This document shows, piece by piece, positions 8,725-19,000 of a stretch of DNA of 64,000 nucleotides. The DNA is from Sphingobacterium sp. (GTDB taxonomy: Bacteria > Bacteroidota > Bacteroidia > Sphingobacteriales > Sphingobacteriaceae). The translations under genes were made by a program, and so were the position numbers. The DNA lies in contig JAIRVH010000045.1 of NCBI GenBank assembly GCA_031253985.1, positions 17,711 through 81,710 on the forward strand. Direction: 5' to 3'. A model generated the notes under the pieces. It was not told the origin of the DNA and made no database searches. It saw only the letters and a program-made list of their open reading frames with translations. Each line of letters starts with the position of its first letter. The stretch's first letter is position 1.

Positions 8725-9591
8725 CTAAGTTGCTCTGTTTCGATAAGAAGTAGGAGAAACACCGACGATCTTTTTGAAAAGCCGTGAGAAGTAGGATGGG
8801 TCTGAAAAATCCAATTCATAACAGATATCTGCAATGCTTTTGTTGGATTCAAACAATAGAAATTGACTGTGCATAATCAGCACTTCCAGAATGAGTTCTT
8901 TGGAAGACTTTTTGAACACCGAAAATACGCAACGATTAAGATAGTTTGTAGATACCGCGAGCTTGTCCGCGTAAAATGCGATGTTTTTTTGCTTTTTGAA
9001 GTTTTTGTGCACAAGCTGTTTGAACATCATCGCAATTTCCTGTCTCCGATTGAGCGCTTGATTGGAGGAAGAGAGTTTGATGATTTTTAAAATCGCCGAT
9101 TTTAATAGATTTTCAAACAATTCTTTATACGGTAAGTCCGAAAGCAGTTCATTATAAAGCAATCTAAAAAGCTCTTGGAGATCACTGCTGTCTTGGGCAG
9201 TTAAGTTAAGCAAGGGTGAGATATTGAAGATATTCAAAATCTCTTGCTCCCGAAAAATGGAGGTCATCGCATTGTCGTTGATTAAAACGCAATGTCCTTT
9301 CGCAGATTTATCGACAGACTTTATGGTCGATATATTTCCGTAATTGCTGATAAGAATTGCCGGAGCCTGAACGACATATTCTTTGGCACCGATCTGATGT
9401 TTGAAATACCCTTCAGTTATATGAACGAGGAGATTATAACCCAAGAAAATTGGTGGGGTAGGAAACTTAATGTATGGGGCGATTTCACTGAGCTGAAATA
9501 TTTTGATCGGCGATTGTTGATAGCGAAGATGCTCCAGACTACCTGTCATAAAGCGATCTACAAATTCACCTGCATTTACCTGCTTTTCCAT
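8725..9591 (-). CDS. AraC-family transcriptional regulator
   Basis: About 288 residues from the ATG at 9591; a TTG lies two codons further upstream. The N-terminal half has a cupin-like sensory pattern (GYFKHQIGAKEYVVQAPAILISNYG). The C-terminal 100 residues contain the two helix-turn-helix motifs of AraC/XylS proteins: YADKLAVSTNYLNRCVFSVFKKSSKELI, then SIADICYELDFSDPSYFSRLFKKIVGVSPTSYR. The last is a textbook AraC signature. It is transcribed toward the acyl-CoA dehydrogenase gene, 178 bp away, which is a plausible target. The effector is unknown. Confidence 0.9.
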   Translation of the reverse strand: MEKQVNAGEFVDRFMTGSLEHLRYQQSPIKIFQLSEIAPYIKFPTPPIFLGYNLLVHITEGYFKHQIGAKEYVVQAPAILISNYGNISTIKSVDKSAKGHCVLINDNAMTSIFREQEILNIFNISPLLNLTAQDSSDLQELFRLLYNELLSDLPYKELFENLLKSAILKIIKLSSSNQALNRRQEIAMMFKQLVHKNFKKQKNIAFYADKLAVSTNYLNRCVFSVFKKSSKELILEVLIMHSQFLLFESNKSIADICYELDFSDPSYFSRLFKKIVGVSPTSYRNRAT

Positions 9592-9821
9592 TGTCAATTA
9601 TTCGTATAAAAATTTAGTATACTACAGCTTCTGAACCTCATCTATTGTTCCATTTGTAAATCGTGCACCCAAATTATATTCCAAAGTTAGTGGGATAAAA
9701 CTGGTTTATCAATTTTAACAAATGATTTGCTAAAATAAAGCTTTATTCTTAGTTTAGTTTTCTGCAGTCGAAATAGCTTGATGCTCAGTGGCTATATTTT
9801 ATAATTATAAACCGAATTGAT

Positions 9822-11030
9822 ATGAAATCAGTGCTCATTTTTATAGTAACCCTATTCCTTTTCAAACATACAATTGCACAGACTCCGTTGAATTATTGCA
9901 ACGATCGTATACAAACGGGAGCCGAACAAACTGAGCGTTATGTTCCTTATTTAATGAACAAGCGTGTTGCGATATTGGGCAATCCATCTACAGTTATTAA
10001 AGGTCGGCACCTCGTTGATAGTTTAATCGCTCGAGGTGTTCAAATTGTTCGAATCTTTGGTCCTGAACATGGTTTTCGAGGGAATGCCAGCAATGGAACC
10101 GAAGTAGGGGATGAGATCGATCCGACGACGAAAATTCCTATCGTGTCCTTGTATGGAAACAAGAAAAAGCCAACGGCTCAAGATCTAAAAGATGTCGATC
10201 TATTTATCTATGATGTGCAGGATATGGGCGTAAGATTTTATACCAATATTAATACACTGCGGGATATTATGGAAGCCTGTGCTGAAAATGATAAGGAACT
10301 CCTGATTTTAGACCGGCCCAATCCGAATGCTTATCTGATTGATGGACCTATTTTGGATATGGAATATAAGTCAGGTATCGGGCAGTTCCCCATTCCTATT
10401 GCACATGGGATGACTACAGCTGAATTTGCACAGATGATTAATGGAGAAGGCTGGATGGCTACTCAAAAGAAATGTAAATTGAAGATTATTCCTGTTGCAG
10501 ATTATAACCATAGCATGCTTTATAGACTACCAGTCAATCCTTCGCCTAATCTGAATACGGAACAAAGCATACTCTTATATCCAAGTACCTGCCTTTTTGA
10601 AGGTGTAAAAGTAAATCATGGCAGAGGGACAGATTATCCTTTTGTTATCATTGGTAGCCCAATTTACAAGGGCATATATGATTTTTCATTTGTTCCTGTC
10701 AGTAAAAAAGGCATGAGTGAATCACCGCTTTTCATGAATGAAAAATGCTACGGAATAGATTTGCGTAAATACGATCTGCAAAAGCTTGTCGCTAGTAAAA
10801 AATTAAACTTAGCATGGATTATCGAGCTTTATCGAAATTCTCCGGAAAAAGACAAGTTTTTTGATCAGTCATTTTCGAAACAGATTGGAAGTATCGAAAA
10901 GCTCGTGGGGGTAGGTTTATTTCGTAAACAAATCGAAGCTGGTAATTCAGAAGAAGAGATCCGAAAAACCTGGGAGCCGGGGCTAAGTAATTATAAAAAG
11001 ATGAGAAAGAAATACCTTATCTATCCCTAA
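9822..11030 (+). CDS. namZ: NamZ-type exo-beta-N-acetylmuramidase (DUF1343, GH171)
   Basis: A 402-residue exported protein with a signal peptide ending about residue 19 (HTIAQ). It has the characteristic DUF1343 blocks: GNPSTVIKGRHLVDSL, IFGPEHGFRGNASNG, IPIVSLYGNKKKPT, LFIYDVQDMGVRFYTNI, LDRPNPN, PIPIAHGMTTAEFA and NHGRGTDYPFVIIG. DUF1343 proteins are now known as GH171 exo-N-acetylmuramidases (NamZ), which release MurNAc from peptidoglycan fragments, so a role in periplasmic muropeptide recycling is likely. The beta-propeller gene follows 95 bp downstream on the same strand. The gene symbol rests on family assignment only. Confidence 0.85.
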   Translation: MKSVLIFIVTLFLFKHTIAQTPLNYCNDRIQTGAEQTERYVPYLMNKRVAILGNPSTVIKGRHLVDSLIARGVQIVRIFGPEHGFRGNASNGTEVGDEIDPTTKIPIVSLYGNKKKPTAQDLKDVDLFIYDVQDMGVRFYTNINTLRDIMEACAENDKELLILDRPNPNAYLIDGPILDMEYKSGIGQFPIPIAHGMTTAEFAQMINGEGWMATQKKCKLKIIPVADYNHSMLYRLPVNPSPNLNTEQSILLYPSTCLFEGVKVNHGRGTDYPFVIIGSPIYKGIYDFSFVPVSKKGMSESPLFMNEKCYGIDLRKYDLQKLVASKKLNLAWIIELYRNSPEKDKFFDQSFSKQIGSIEKLVGVGLFRKQIEAGNSEEEIRKTWEPGLSNYKKMRKKYLIYP

Positions 11031-11125
11031 TACAATGTCTACATAATCTCTAAGAGAAAATAATGAATAGCATAGCTATTTTATAGTGCTAAAGAATAAC
11101 CTATCATTCTAAATAAAATACACCG

Positions 11126-12379
11126 ATGCTTGGATTGAAATATGATTGGCGTCCGATTATTATCCTACTTTTTGTTGTAGGTGGCCTTTTTCCATTACGG
11201 GGACAGCATCTTGCTCGGGGCCTAGACCGCCAAAATAATACATCTTTTTCCGCTATCAGTTCAAAACCTGCTTTGAGATGGAAATTCCAGACGAAGGGAA
11301 AACTCTTTTCTTCGCCGGTCATTTGCGGCGATATCGTCTTTATAGGATCTTGTGACAGTAATCTCTATGCTTTAAATAAAAGGAGCGGCGATATACTATG
11401 GAAACACAAAACAGGGGGCGAGATTCGATCGACTGTTGCTGTTGAAGCCCCAATCGTATATCTTTTATGTGCTGACGGATACTTGTATGCACTAGATATC
11501 CATACAGGACGAGAGCTTTGGCGATTTTCAACCACTGGGGAGAAGAGTTATGATGTCTGGGACTATTTTCATTCATCCCCAGCCGTTGCAGATGGTGTTG
11601 TGTATTTTGGATCTGGAGATCACCATATCTATGCCGTCGATGCTAAATCTGGAAAACTTGTTTGGAAATTCTTGACGGGAGGAATTGTGCATGCAGCTCC
11701 GACGTTGACGGCAGAAAATGTTTACGTGGGCAGTTTTGACGGCTCTTTCTACTGTTTAAAAAAAGACGGTAATTTGCAATGGAAATTTAAAACTGTCGGT
11801 GAACGCTATTTTCCCAAAGGTGAGATTCAGTTTCACGCCGTGATTGCTGACAGTATAGTCTATTTTGGTGCCCGGGACTTTAACGTGTATGCGCTTGATG
11901 CCAACCACGGTAGTGGTATTTGGGTATATCATCAACCGGGAAGTTGGACAAGTATACCAAGTGTTTTTGACCAAAGACTTGTTGTAACCATGTCGGATTC
12001 CTATAGTATACTTGTTTTAAATAAAATGGACGGCGTGAAATTGGCTGAACCTAAGGTGCCTTTAAACACGTTTAGCAGTGCTTCGATTGCTGGAAATGAA
12101 GCTTTTTTCGGGACGCTGGATGGCGTAATCTATAGATTGAACATACAAAATGGCGAGGTTTCGCCTGTTTTTCAAACCGGGTCGAGCAGTAAGAAAAAAC
12201 AGCAGTTTTTCAATGAAGAAGGCGTGCTCCGCACCGATCTTCAACAAAAATATGCGGATGATATTACCCGTTTGTTTGCCGATTATTTGCAGATGGGAAG
12301 TGTCTTTTCAACTATATGGATAGAAGACAACTGTCTTTATTTTGGTTCAGCAGATGGTGCTATTTATGCGCTGGAATAG
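11126..12379 (+). CDS. Exported PQQ-like beta-propeller repeat protein
   Basis: A 417-residue protein with an N-terminal hydrophobic signal (about residues 10-26, ending LRGQ). It consists of repeated propeller blades with the PQQ/BamB-type pattern of an entry strand VVYFGS, then YALD and SGKLVWKF. Examples are DIVFIGSCDSNLYALNKRSG, VVYFGSGDHHIYAVDAKSG and ENVYVGSFDGSFYCLKKDG. No PQQ-dehydrogenase catalytic motifs are present, so it is probably a binding or scaffold propeller rather than an enzyme. It may be co-transcribed with the namZ-like gene. Confidence 0.8.
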   Translation: MLGLKYDWRPIIILLFVVGGLFPLRGQHLARGLDRQNNTSFSAISSKPALRWKFQTKGKLFSSPVICGDIVFIGSCDSNLYALNKRSGDILWKHKTGGEIRSTVAVEAPIVYLLCADGYLYALDIHTGRELWRFSTTGEKSYDVWDYFHSSPAVADGVVYFGSGDHHIYAVDAKSGKLVWKFLTGGIVHAAPTLTAENVYVGSFDGSFYCLKKDGNLQWKFKTVGERYFPKGEIQFHAVIADSIVYFGARDFNVYALDANHGSGIWVYHQPGSWTSIPSVFDQRLVVTMSDSYSILVLNKMDGVKLAEPKVPLNTFSSASIAGNEAFFGTLDGVIYRLNIQNGEVSPVFQTGSSSKKKQQFFNEEGVLRTDLQQKYADDITRLFADYLQMGSVFSTIWIEDNCLYFGSADGAIYALE

Positions 12380-12414
12380 CAAGTTTACGCGTTGTCTAAA
12401 CCTGGTAACAGTAT

Positions 12415-12765
12415 TTATTTTCTTAAAATTTTTTCCATTGATTTACCCTTGGCCAGTTCATCGATCAACTTATCGAGATAACGAACTTTTTGGACAAGTG
12501 GGTCTTCAATATCCTCAATGCGATAGCCACAGATCACGCCCTTGATTTTCGAAACATTCGGGTTCAAACTCGGAGATTGCTTAAAGAAATGCTCGAAGTC
12601 AACTTTATTGTCAATTTGCTGCTGTAGCGATGCAGGGCTATAACCGGTTAGCCAACATATAATTTCGTCGACCTCCTCTTTGGAGCGTCCTTTTCTTTCA
12701 GCCTTTTGTATATAAAGCGGATACACACCAGCAAATGACATGCGGTATATTCTTGTATTGTCCAT
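12415..12765 (-). CDS. DUF2200 family protein
   Basis: A 116-residue cytoplasmic protein matching DUF2200 over its whole length. It starts [20 protein letters not shown] and carries [29 protein letters not shown] and the C-terminal [20 protein letters not shown]. Length and start agree with the family. The function of the family is unknown. It is convergent with the beta-propeller gene. Confidence 0.88.
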   Translation of the reverse strand: MDNTRIYRMSFAGVYPLYIQKAERKGRSKEEVDEIICWLTGYSPASLQQQIDNKVDFEHFFKQSPSLNPNVSKIKGVICGYRIEDIEDPLVQKVRYLDKLIDELAKGKSMEKILRK

Positions 12766-12957
12766 TTTTATGAGTTGATTATGTTAAAGATATTCATTTT
12801 CCTTTTCATTCTCAGTAATTTTTGTTTGAAAATAAGGGTAAATCCAACCGGTTTGGAACTCGACTATCAGAAAAAAATGCTTAGCAATTTCTTTAATAAT
12901 AATATTATAAATTATAATTCTATCTTTATGTGATACAAAATTATTGAAATATTAGCT

Positions 12958-13707
12958 ATGAATTTGAGGTATATTCGGAATAACATACATATTAAAGAAG
13001 AGGATCAACAACGTATCAAAGATTTTCCTGTATTGATCGGGGGATGTGGAATAGGAAGTTATATCGCAGAATGCTTGTTACGTATGGGTTTCGAAAATTT
13101 GACCATTGCCGATGGAGATGTTGTTGAATTGACAAACCTAAACCGTCAAAATTACACAAACAAAGATATTGGTGTCAAGAAAGTCATAGCCTTGCGGGAT
13201 CGTTTGCATGCAATTAATCCAGAAGCCAGTATAACCGTGTTTCCTGAATTTATTAATCAGGACAACTTGCATGATATCGATCTCAATCATAAGGTTGCCA
13301 TCAATGCGCTGGATTTTTCTTCTGATATCCCTTTTGTTTTTGACCAATATATGGCCAAAAGAAATATACCGGTAGTACATCCTTATAATTTAGGTTGGGC
13401 CGGATTTTTAACTGTTCTTCCTCCTGAAGGCCTTAATCTGCAATCGTTGGAAAAGGCACATCAGACATTTGAATTAAATGTCGGCAAATTTATTGTGGAT
13501 AGCTTAAAAGCAAAAGATATCGATACGAAATGGTTTGAGGAGTTTTTGGCAGAATATGGTAAAATAGCGTTGACGTCCCCACCCCCGCAGCTAGCACTAG
13601 GTTTATACCTATTGTCGGGAATGGTAAGTCACACCGTGTTCAATTTGGCAACAGCAAAACCTGTAAAATTCTTTCCGGATTCCTATTATTTATCAATGAT
13701 GAGCTGA
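12958..13707 (+). CDS. ThiF/MoeB/E1-like adenylyltransferase, stand-alone
   Basis: A 249-residue Rossmann-fold protein of the ThiF/HesA/MoeB superfamily, which adenylates carboxylates, classically the C-terminus of ubiquitin-like proteins. The nucleotide loop GCGIGS (residues 29-34), the ATP-binding block DGDVVELTNLNRQ (52-64), K74/K75 and D119 in NALDFSSD are all in place. The paired CxxC zinc motifs of MoeB/ThiF are absent, and I see no obvious catalytic cysteine domain. No ThiS/MoaD partner with a GG tail is nearby. The next gene is a LuxI/FeeM-like acyltransferase 118 bp downstream, and a LuxR-type regulator follows on the other strand. This suggests small-molecule activation rather than cofactor sulfur transfer. 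Confidence 0.8.
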   Translation: MNLRYIRNNIHIKEEDQQRIKDFPVLIGGCGIGSYIAECLLRMGFENLTIADGDVVELTNLNRQNYTNKDIGVKKVIALRDRLHAINPEASITVFPEFINQDNLHDIDLNHKVAINALDFSSDIPFVFDQYMAKRNIPVVHPYNLGWAGFLTVLPPEGLNLQSLEKAHQTFELNVGKFIVDSLKAKDIDTKWFEEFLAEYGKIALTSPPPQLALGLYLLSGMVSHTVFNLATAKPVKFFPDSYYLSMMS

Positions 13708-13825
13708 ACTTAATATAATTGAAAAAAATATTCTTTCCATTACACTTTTCCGTAGTAAATTTGTTGCTGTGGGAATTTAAACGAAAAGTCTTTATTTTTA
13801 TAATTGCATATCGAATAACATTTGC

Positions 13826-14518
13826 ATGAACTGGACGCCTGAAAATTATTATTTTACTAAGCTTAATAAAAACGAACTTCCTGAACTTATTCATTTTTAT
13901 TTAGTAACGACCCAGGAGCATTACAAACTGGATAGTTATTCCGAAGAGGAATATAAGTTTGATTTTGAGTCATTAATAGGGGAGGATCAGATTTTTTTTG
14001 ATCGTTCCATTTATTATGTCCTTCGAAGTAAGCTCGATAACAGTATCCACGCATCTATTAGAATTACATTTTGGGATAAGGAAACAAGCTTACCGATTCA
14101 GAAATTATTTGATATCGAGACAGAAAGCTTGTTAATTCCAAATGTTACTAATTTTTGGCATATCGGACGTTTTGTTATTTCTGGTAAGATAATAGGCAAT
14201 CGAATTAATATCTTAAAAAAGATGCTTTTTGATGCTTTTTACGGACCACATAGCCTTGGCAGCGGATTAGTCATAGCCGAATGTGACCGGAAAGTTGTGA
14301 ACACACTTCGGAAACTGGAAATCGAATCTTATCAGCTTGGAGATCCTATTATATACTTATATTCTGAAACTTTACCAATCTATATTAAATCGGAATGGCT
14401 GGAAACTTTTATAGCGAAGAATAAGCATTCCCAGCTTAGCGCGGGAAATAATGTGGATATCCAGAAATTTGTTGAGATGTCTAACCAGATGCTGTTATGT
14501 TCAAAAAATAGTGAATAA
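13826..14518 (+). CDS. GNAT-fold acyltransferase resembling LuxI / N-acyl amino acid synthases
   Basis: A 230-residue protein. The arrangement SIRITFWDKETSLPIQKLFDI (R79, LP at 89-90), then WHIGRFVIS (R115) and LRKLEIESYQLGDPIIYLYSETLPIYI parallels the autoinducer-synthase/FeeM pattern: a central R strand, then LP, then E-x-x-R-F/L-x-V, then a helix and a G-x-P strand. The usual glutamate before the conserved RF is replaced here (HIGRF). The match is by eye and remote, so a generic GNAT acyltransferase is the alternative. A TAnnTTTG box (TAAATTTG, 13756-13763) in the gap after thiF may give it its own promoter. It ends 2 bp from the end of the convergent LuxR-type gene. Confidence 0.6.
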   Translation: MNWTPENYYFTKLNKNELPELIHFYLVTTQEHYKLDSYSEEEYKFDFESLIGEDQIFFDRSIYYVLRSKLDNSIHASIRITFWDKETSLPIQKLFDIETESLLIPNVTNFWHIGRFVISGKIIGNRINILKKMLFDAFYGPHSLGSGLVIAECDRKVVNTLRKLEIESYQLGDPIIYLYSETLPIYIKSEWLETFIAKNKHSQLSAGNNVDIQKFVEMSNQMLLCSKNSE

Positions 14519-14520
14519 CA

Positions 14521-15282
14521 TCAAAAAAGAGATAATTCAATGGCCAATGCTGTGGCTTCTGTTATACTTTTGACTTTTAGTTTTGAAAATATTTGTTTTT
14601 TATGAAATTTTACGGTATCAATCGATACATATAGCCGATCTGCTATTTGATCCATTGTAAGCCCTTGTGCCGAAAAGAGAAGAATATCCTTTTCACGGGG
14701 CTTCAATTTAATACGAGGAGTTTCTATCCAAATATCTTTATTCAGGTCATATTCAAATTGTTTCCCATCTTCATCAGATTTAAATCGAATATTTCCCGAG
14801 TTTGCATGCGAGGACATCGAAACCAGGCAGAGCGCGATCCAAGGATTGGAAAACTTATCCAAGAGTAGGGGTTTTAGTTTATGGTTCACTAAAAGTGGTT
14901 TATTACCGGGTTGCTTTAAATGGAAATCATAAGATATTGAGAATTTTAAACGATCTTCGGCATCTAAATTTCCAAAAAAGTCAAAACCAACATCGTTAAT
15001 TTTTTTGAGTAAATGCAAATCGCTCTCAGGAACATTATTTACATAGTGATAATAACCGTCCCGCATTACTTCAGTAGGTGTGCTTCCACATAAAAAGATC
15101 GGATTATCAGAAACAAATAGAAAGCTTTTCTTTGAATAATCAATTAAATATATACTTTGATAGGTTAATCTGCTTAAGGATTTAGCGAAATTAATAAAGG
15201 CTTCGACAATCTCATAATCATCTTTGCTAAAGTCGTCTTTAACTTGTACCGGCTTGAAAAAATCTTCAATCTTAATTTTCAT
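14521..15282 (-). CDS. LuxR-type transcriptional regulator with PAS-like sensor region
   Basis: 253 residues from the ATG at 15282, which is preferred over an upstream in-frame start at 15327. The C-terminal 65 residues form a GerE/LuxR helix-turn-helix: LKPREKDILLFSAQGLTMDQIADRLYVSIDTVKFHKKQIFSKL, with the canonical REKDIL start and VxxHxKxIxxKL end. The N-terminal region (YQSIYLIDYSKKSFLFVSDNPIFLCG) looks like a PAS-type sensor rather than the acyl-homoserine-lactone-binding domain of LuxR. It is convergent with the LuxI/FeeM-like gene with a 2-bp gap, so the two genes are physically a synthase/receptor-like pair. The ligand is unknown. Confidence 0.8.
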   Translation of the reverse strand: MKIKIEDFFKPVQVKDDFSKDDYEIVEAFINFAKSLSRLTYQSIYLIDYSKKSFLFVSDNPIFLCGSTPTEVMRDGYYHYVNNVPESDLHLLKKINDVGFDFFGNLDAEDRLKFSISYDFHLKQPGNKPLLVNHKLKPLLLDKFSNPWIALCLVSMSSHANSGNIRFKSDEDGKQFEYDLNKDIWIETPRIKLKPREKDILLFSAQGLTMDQIADRLYVSIDTVKFHKKQIFSKLKVKSITEATALAIELSLF

Positions 15283-15327
15283 AGTGTAAATTACAAAGAT
15301 GATCCGTAATCGCTTTTGAAATACCAC

Positions 15328-16081
15328 GTAAAATCGATGTTGTCCTGGCGTGCAAGTTACAAAAATAAGGACGTAATCTCAATTTATACGCTAGAACTAG
15401 GCTTTTTTTTACATCCTGTCCTTACTGTGTAACTATAGTTAAAGTAATATCTAAACCTATTCAAAATATTAAATCTCTATCCAGCAATCAAATAAGTTTC
15501 TACACAAATGGGTAGAATATTGTTTATAATGATAATACAAAAGATAATACTATTATCTTTAAGGTTTTAAAGCAAATAATTGTATAAATATAACTTATTG
15601 GATCCAAATAGCCAATAGTAATTATTGCTTTGCCTGAGTTTTTGACAAAGTTTTAATCCTGAGATGATGACGTCCAGCGATTTTTTCTAATTTGAAGCTT
15701 ACCTCGACGCCTGGTTTCCCATGCATACTCAACAGAAAATTTTTTGTAGGCCGAAGTTGCCGGCTCCCACAATCAGGAAAGGTGTTCAGTAGGATTGACA
15801 TCGAATAAATTATAAATTTTCCCACTTTCTTACCTGTAAATCAAAATCTTTTATTTCCTAGGCTTCGTGTCAATTATATTCAGTTTATTTTATATGTATA
15901 TACATTTTACTTTTATTCATTTGATATTTGTTTTTTTTGTGTTAATATTGTGCTTAAAGTTTTGCTTTTAAATGTTTTGTTAAATATTTAATGTATGTAC
16001 AATGTAATTCTTTTGATGAGTCTTTCGTGCAGTTTATGAGAAAAGCAACTGATGTAATTAAAAATTATAAATCTGATACTT
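15328..16081. other. AT-rich 0.75-kb intergenic region before the GH92 cluster
   Basis: No confident gene. A 67-codon frame with a GTG start on the minus strand (15622-15825) has an AGGTAAG sequence before it and a lysine-rich end, but I recognise nothing in it. The right half is strongly AT-rich and presumably holds the promoter of the GH92 genes; no exact TAnnTTTG box was fixed. Confidence 0.4.
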
Positions 16082-19000
16082 ATGAAATTACGTTTCTCAC
16101 TTTCTTTTGCAGCTGGTCTGTTATTTATGTGTGGACAGTCTGCCTTTGGACAGGGGCATGCAATTTGGCAATTGGGAAATTCAGACGGTTCAAGTAGTGA
16201 GTTTGCTTTGGCACCTAATGGATATAGGAAATTTTTGGAACATGATTTTGGTTATGAGGACAATGCGTTTATCGTCGGTCAATCTACATTAGCAAAAGAT
16301 TTACCCTATGTATTACCTGGCCCAGCTAATGAATGGGGTGGGACTGGAGGAACCTCTGGTCTGAGAACACATTTTTTAAATCTATACTATGTGTTAAATG
16401 GCAGTATAGGAGATGGTCAATGCACCCTCCAGGTTAAATTGGCAAATAGTGATCCTCAGCATCGTCCAACACTACAGATCTCAATTAATGGGAAACCTTA
16501 TAACGTTGCGGTAAAAGAGGGTGCCGGTAACGGTGAACCCCTAAATAATACTTCAAAATCTGGAAATTCGACCATAAGCATACCCTTGCCTGCCGATCTC
16601 ATCAGAAAAGGCGGTAATCAGATTACCCTAACTGTCATAAAGGGCGGTTGGGTTGAGTTTGATTCTTTTAAACTAATCGGTCCAGAAGGTATTAAGTTGA
16701 TTGCCAATTGTACTGCAATCGTTCAAAATGTACAGCAATCTGATTTTGAAATTCTGAGTTCGGGAAAACCTGTTCAGCGTATGCTGGTTGATCTTTTGAC
16801 GCTGAGAGATGACGAAAAGTTAAAAGTAGTCTTAGATGGAAAGAAGATTTATGAGAAATCGCTTGAAAAAGGTGCGGCGAAGCTTGAAATACCGATGCCT
16901 TATACCGCTAAAAATGTCGTGAGTAAGTATGAAATTTATAGTAATGGACGATTAATACAATCGTCAGCAATCGCCCGAGGGCCCAAAAGGTTAGGGGGTG
17001 TTTCGGATTATGTGAACACAATGATTGGTTCGGCGCATTCCAGATGGATGATAGCACCAGGACCATGGATGCCTTTCGGAATGGTAAAGATCAGTCCAGA
17101 CAACCAAAATATTGGCTGGCAGGCGGGCTATGAACCGTCCATTGAATCTATAGGTACGTTTAGTCATATTCATGAATGGACCATGGCTGGATTGGGAACA
17201 TTTCCTACTGCAGGTCGATTGAAAACGAGGGTCGGCGATCAGTATAGTTCAGATTCAGGGTATCGATCTGCAATAGATAAAACCAGCGAAAAGGCGCCAT
17301 TGGGTTATTATGCCGTACATCTTCTTGATCACGATATCGATGTAAAATTAACCGCAGCAACACGTTCTAGTTTTCAGCAGTATACCTACCATAAGTCTGA
17401 TACAGGACGTATTATGATTGATCTTAAGGTAAACGGAGAATACGATTATAAAATTAAAGATCTTTCCCTCAAAAAGGTTTCTGATTACAAGGTTGTAGGA
17501 TACAGTAATCAGTTGTCTGAAAACGTTTGGTCTACCGATGCAAAACAGGATTATATCGTGTACTTTGTCATGGAGTTTGACAAACCGATCATCAACTATG
17601 GCACATGGCATAATGATCAGGTGACACAACGTGCTGATCTGGTTGCTGATAGTGCTCAATTTGCAGGAATGTATGTAGAATTTGATGTTCGCAAAGATAA
17701 AGCAGTGCAGCTGCGCACCGGGATTTCCTATGTGAGCTTAGCCAATGCTGAAGAGAATCTGAAGACCGAATTGGCAGACCCATTTGGATGGTCCATTGAC
17801 CGGGTCGTGGCAAATCAGCATAAAGTGTGGGACGAATTGTTAAGTCGGTTGGAAATCAAATCCTCAGACTATCTAGAAAAAGAGAAGTTCTATACCAATA
17901 TGTACCGGACTTTGGCAAGCCGAAACACATTCAGCGATGTCAATGGAGAATGGAGATCTTCAGACGAAGTGATACAAAGGTTACCGCATAAAGGAGATCT
18001 CGCTTTAGGTTGTGATGCATTCTGGAATACCTTTTGGAATTTAAATCAATTTTGGAATCTGGTTACACCCGAGTGGTCCAATAAATGGGTCCGTTCGCAG
18101 CTTGCAATGTATGACGCAAATGGCTGGTTGGCTAAAGGACCGGCAGGCATGGAGTATATACCCGTAATGGTTGCAGAACATGAAATACCGCTGATTGTGG
18201 GGGCCTATCAGATGGGGATTAGAGATTATGACGTTGAAAAAGCATTCGAAGCCGTTAAAAAAATGCAAACAACGAGCCCATTGAAATTTGAAGGCGGCTT
18301 TGCGGGTAACAGGGATCTGGATGCTTATTTAAAGTACAAGTATGTTCCTTATGATTTGGGCCGATTTTCAAATTCGATGGAATATAGTTTTGACGACTGG
18401 ACTGTTGGCCAGTTTGCAAAATCGTTAGGAAAGGAGCAGGAGTATACGTATTTTAATGACCGTGGAGCCTGGTGGAAAAACGCAATCGATGTCAATAGTG
18501 GATATGCCCGGATGAAAGATGCCCAAGGAGAATGGTACAAAGATTTTGATCCTTTCAAGTCTGGGGCCAATCACCATTATGTGGAGGGAAATGCTTGGCA
18601 ACTGACATTTTTTGTGCCGCAGGATATTCCTGAACTAGCAAAAATGATCGGACAGGACGTATTCTTAAAACGATTGGAATGGGGTTTTCCGGAGAGCGAG
18701 AAATGGCGCTATAATGGTCCTAATGACCAATATTGGGATTATCCTGTCGTTCAGGGAAACCAGCAGTCGATGCATTTCGCCTATATTTTTAATTGGTTAA
18801 AGAAACCTTGGTTGACACAGAAATGGAGCCGTTCCATCGGTGCGCGCTATTATGGACAGGGGATTTCAAATGCCTACCTAGGGGATGAAGACCAAGGGCA
18901 AATGAGTGCTTGGTATATCATGAATGCGATTGGTTTATTTCAGATCGATGGCGGGACAAGAGTAAAACCGATTTATGAAATAGGGAGTCCACTTTTTGAA

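Noticed and set aside
12958..13707. MoeB/ThiF in molybdopterin or thiamine synthesis
   Set aside because: No MoaD/ThiS, MoaE, ThiG or ThiH neighbours and no CxxC zinc motifs.
15622..15825. 67-codon minus-strand frame with GTG start before the GH92 cluster
   Set aside because: Has an AGGTAAG site and basic C-terminus, but no recognisable family; too weak to list as a gene.
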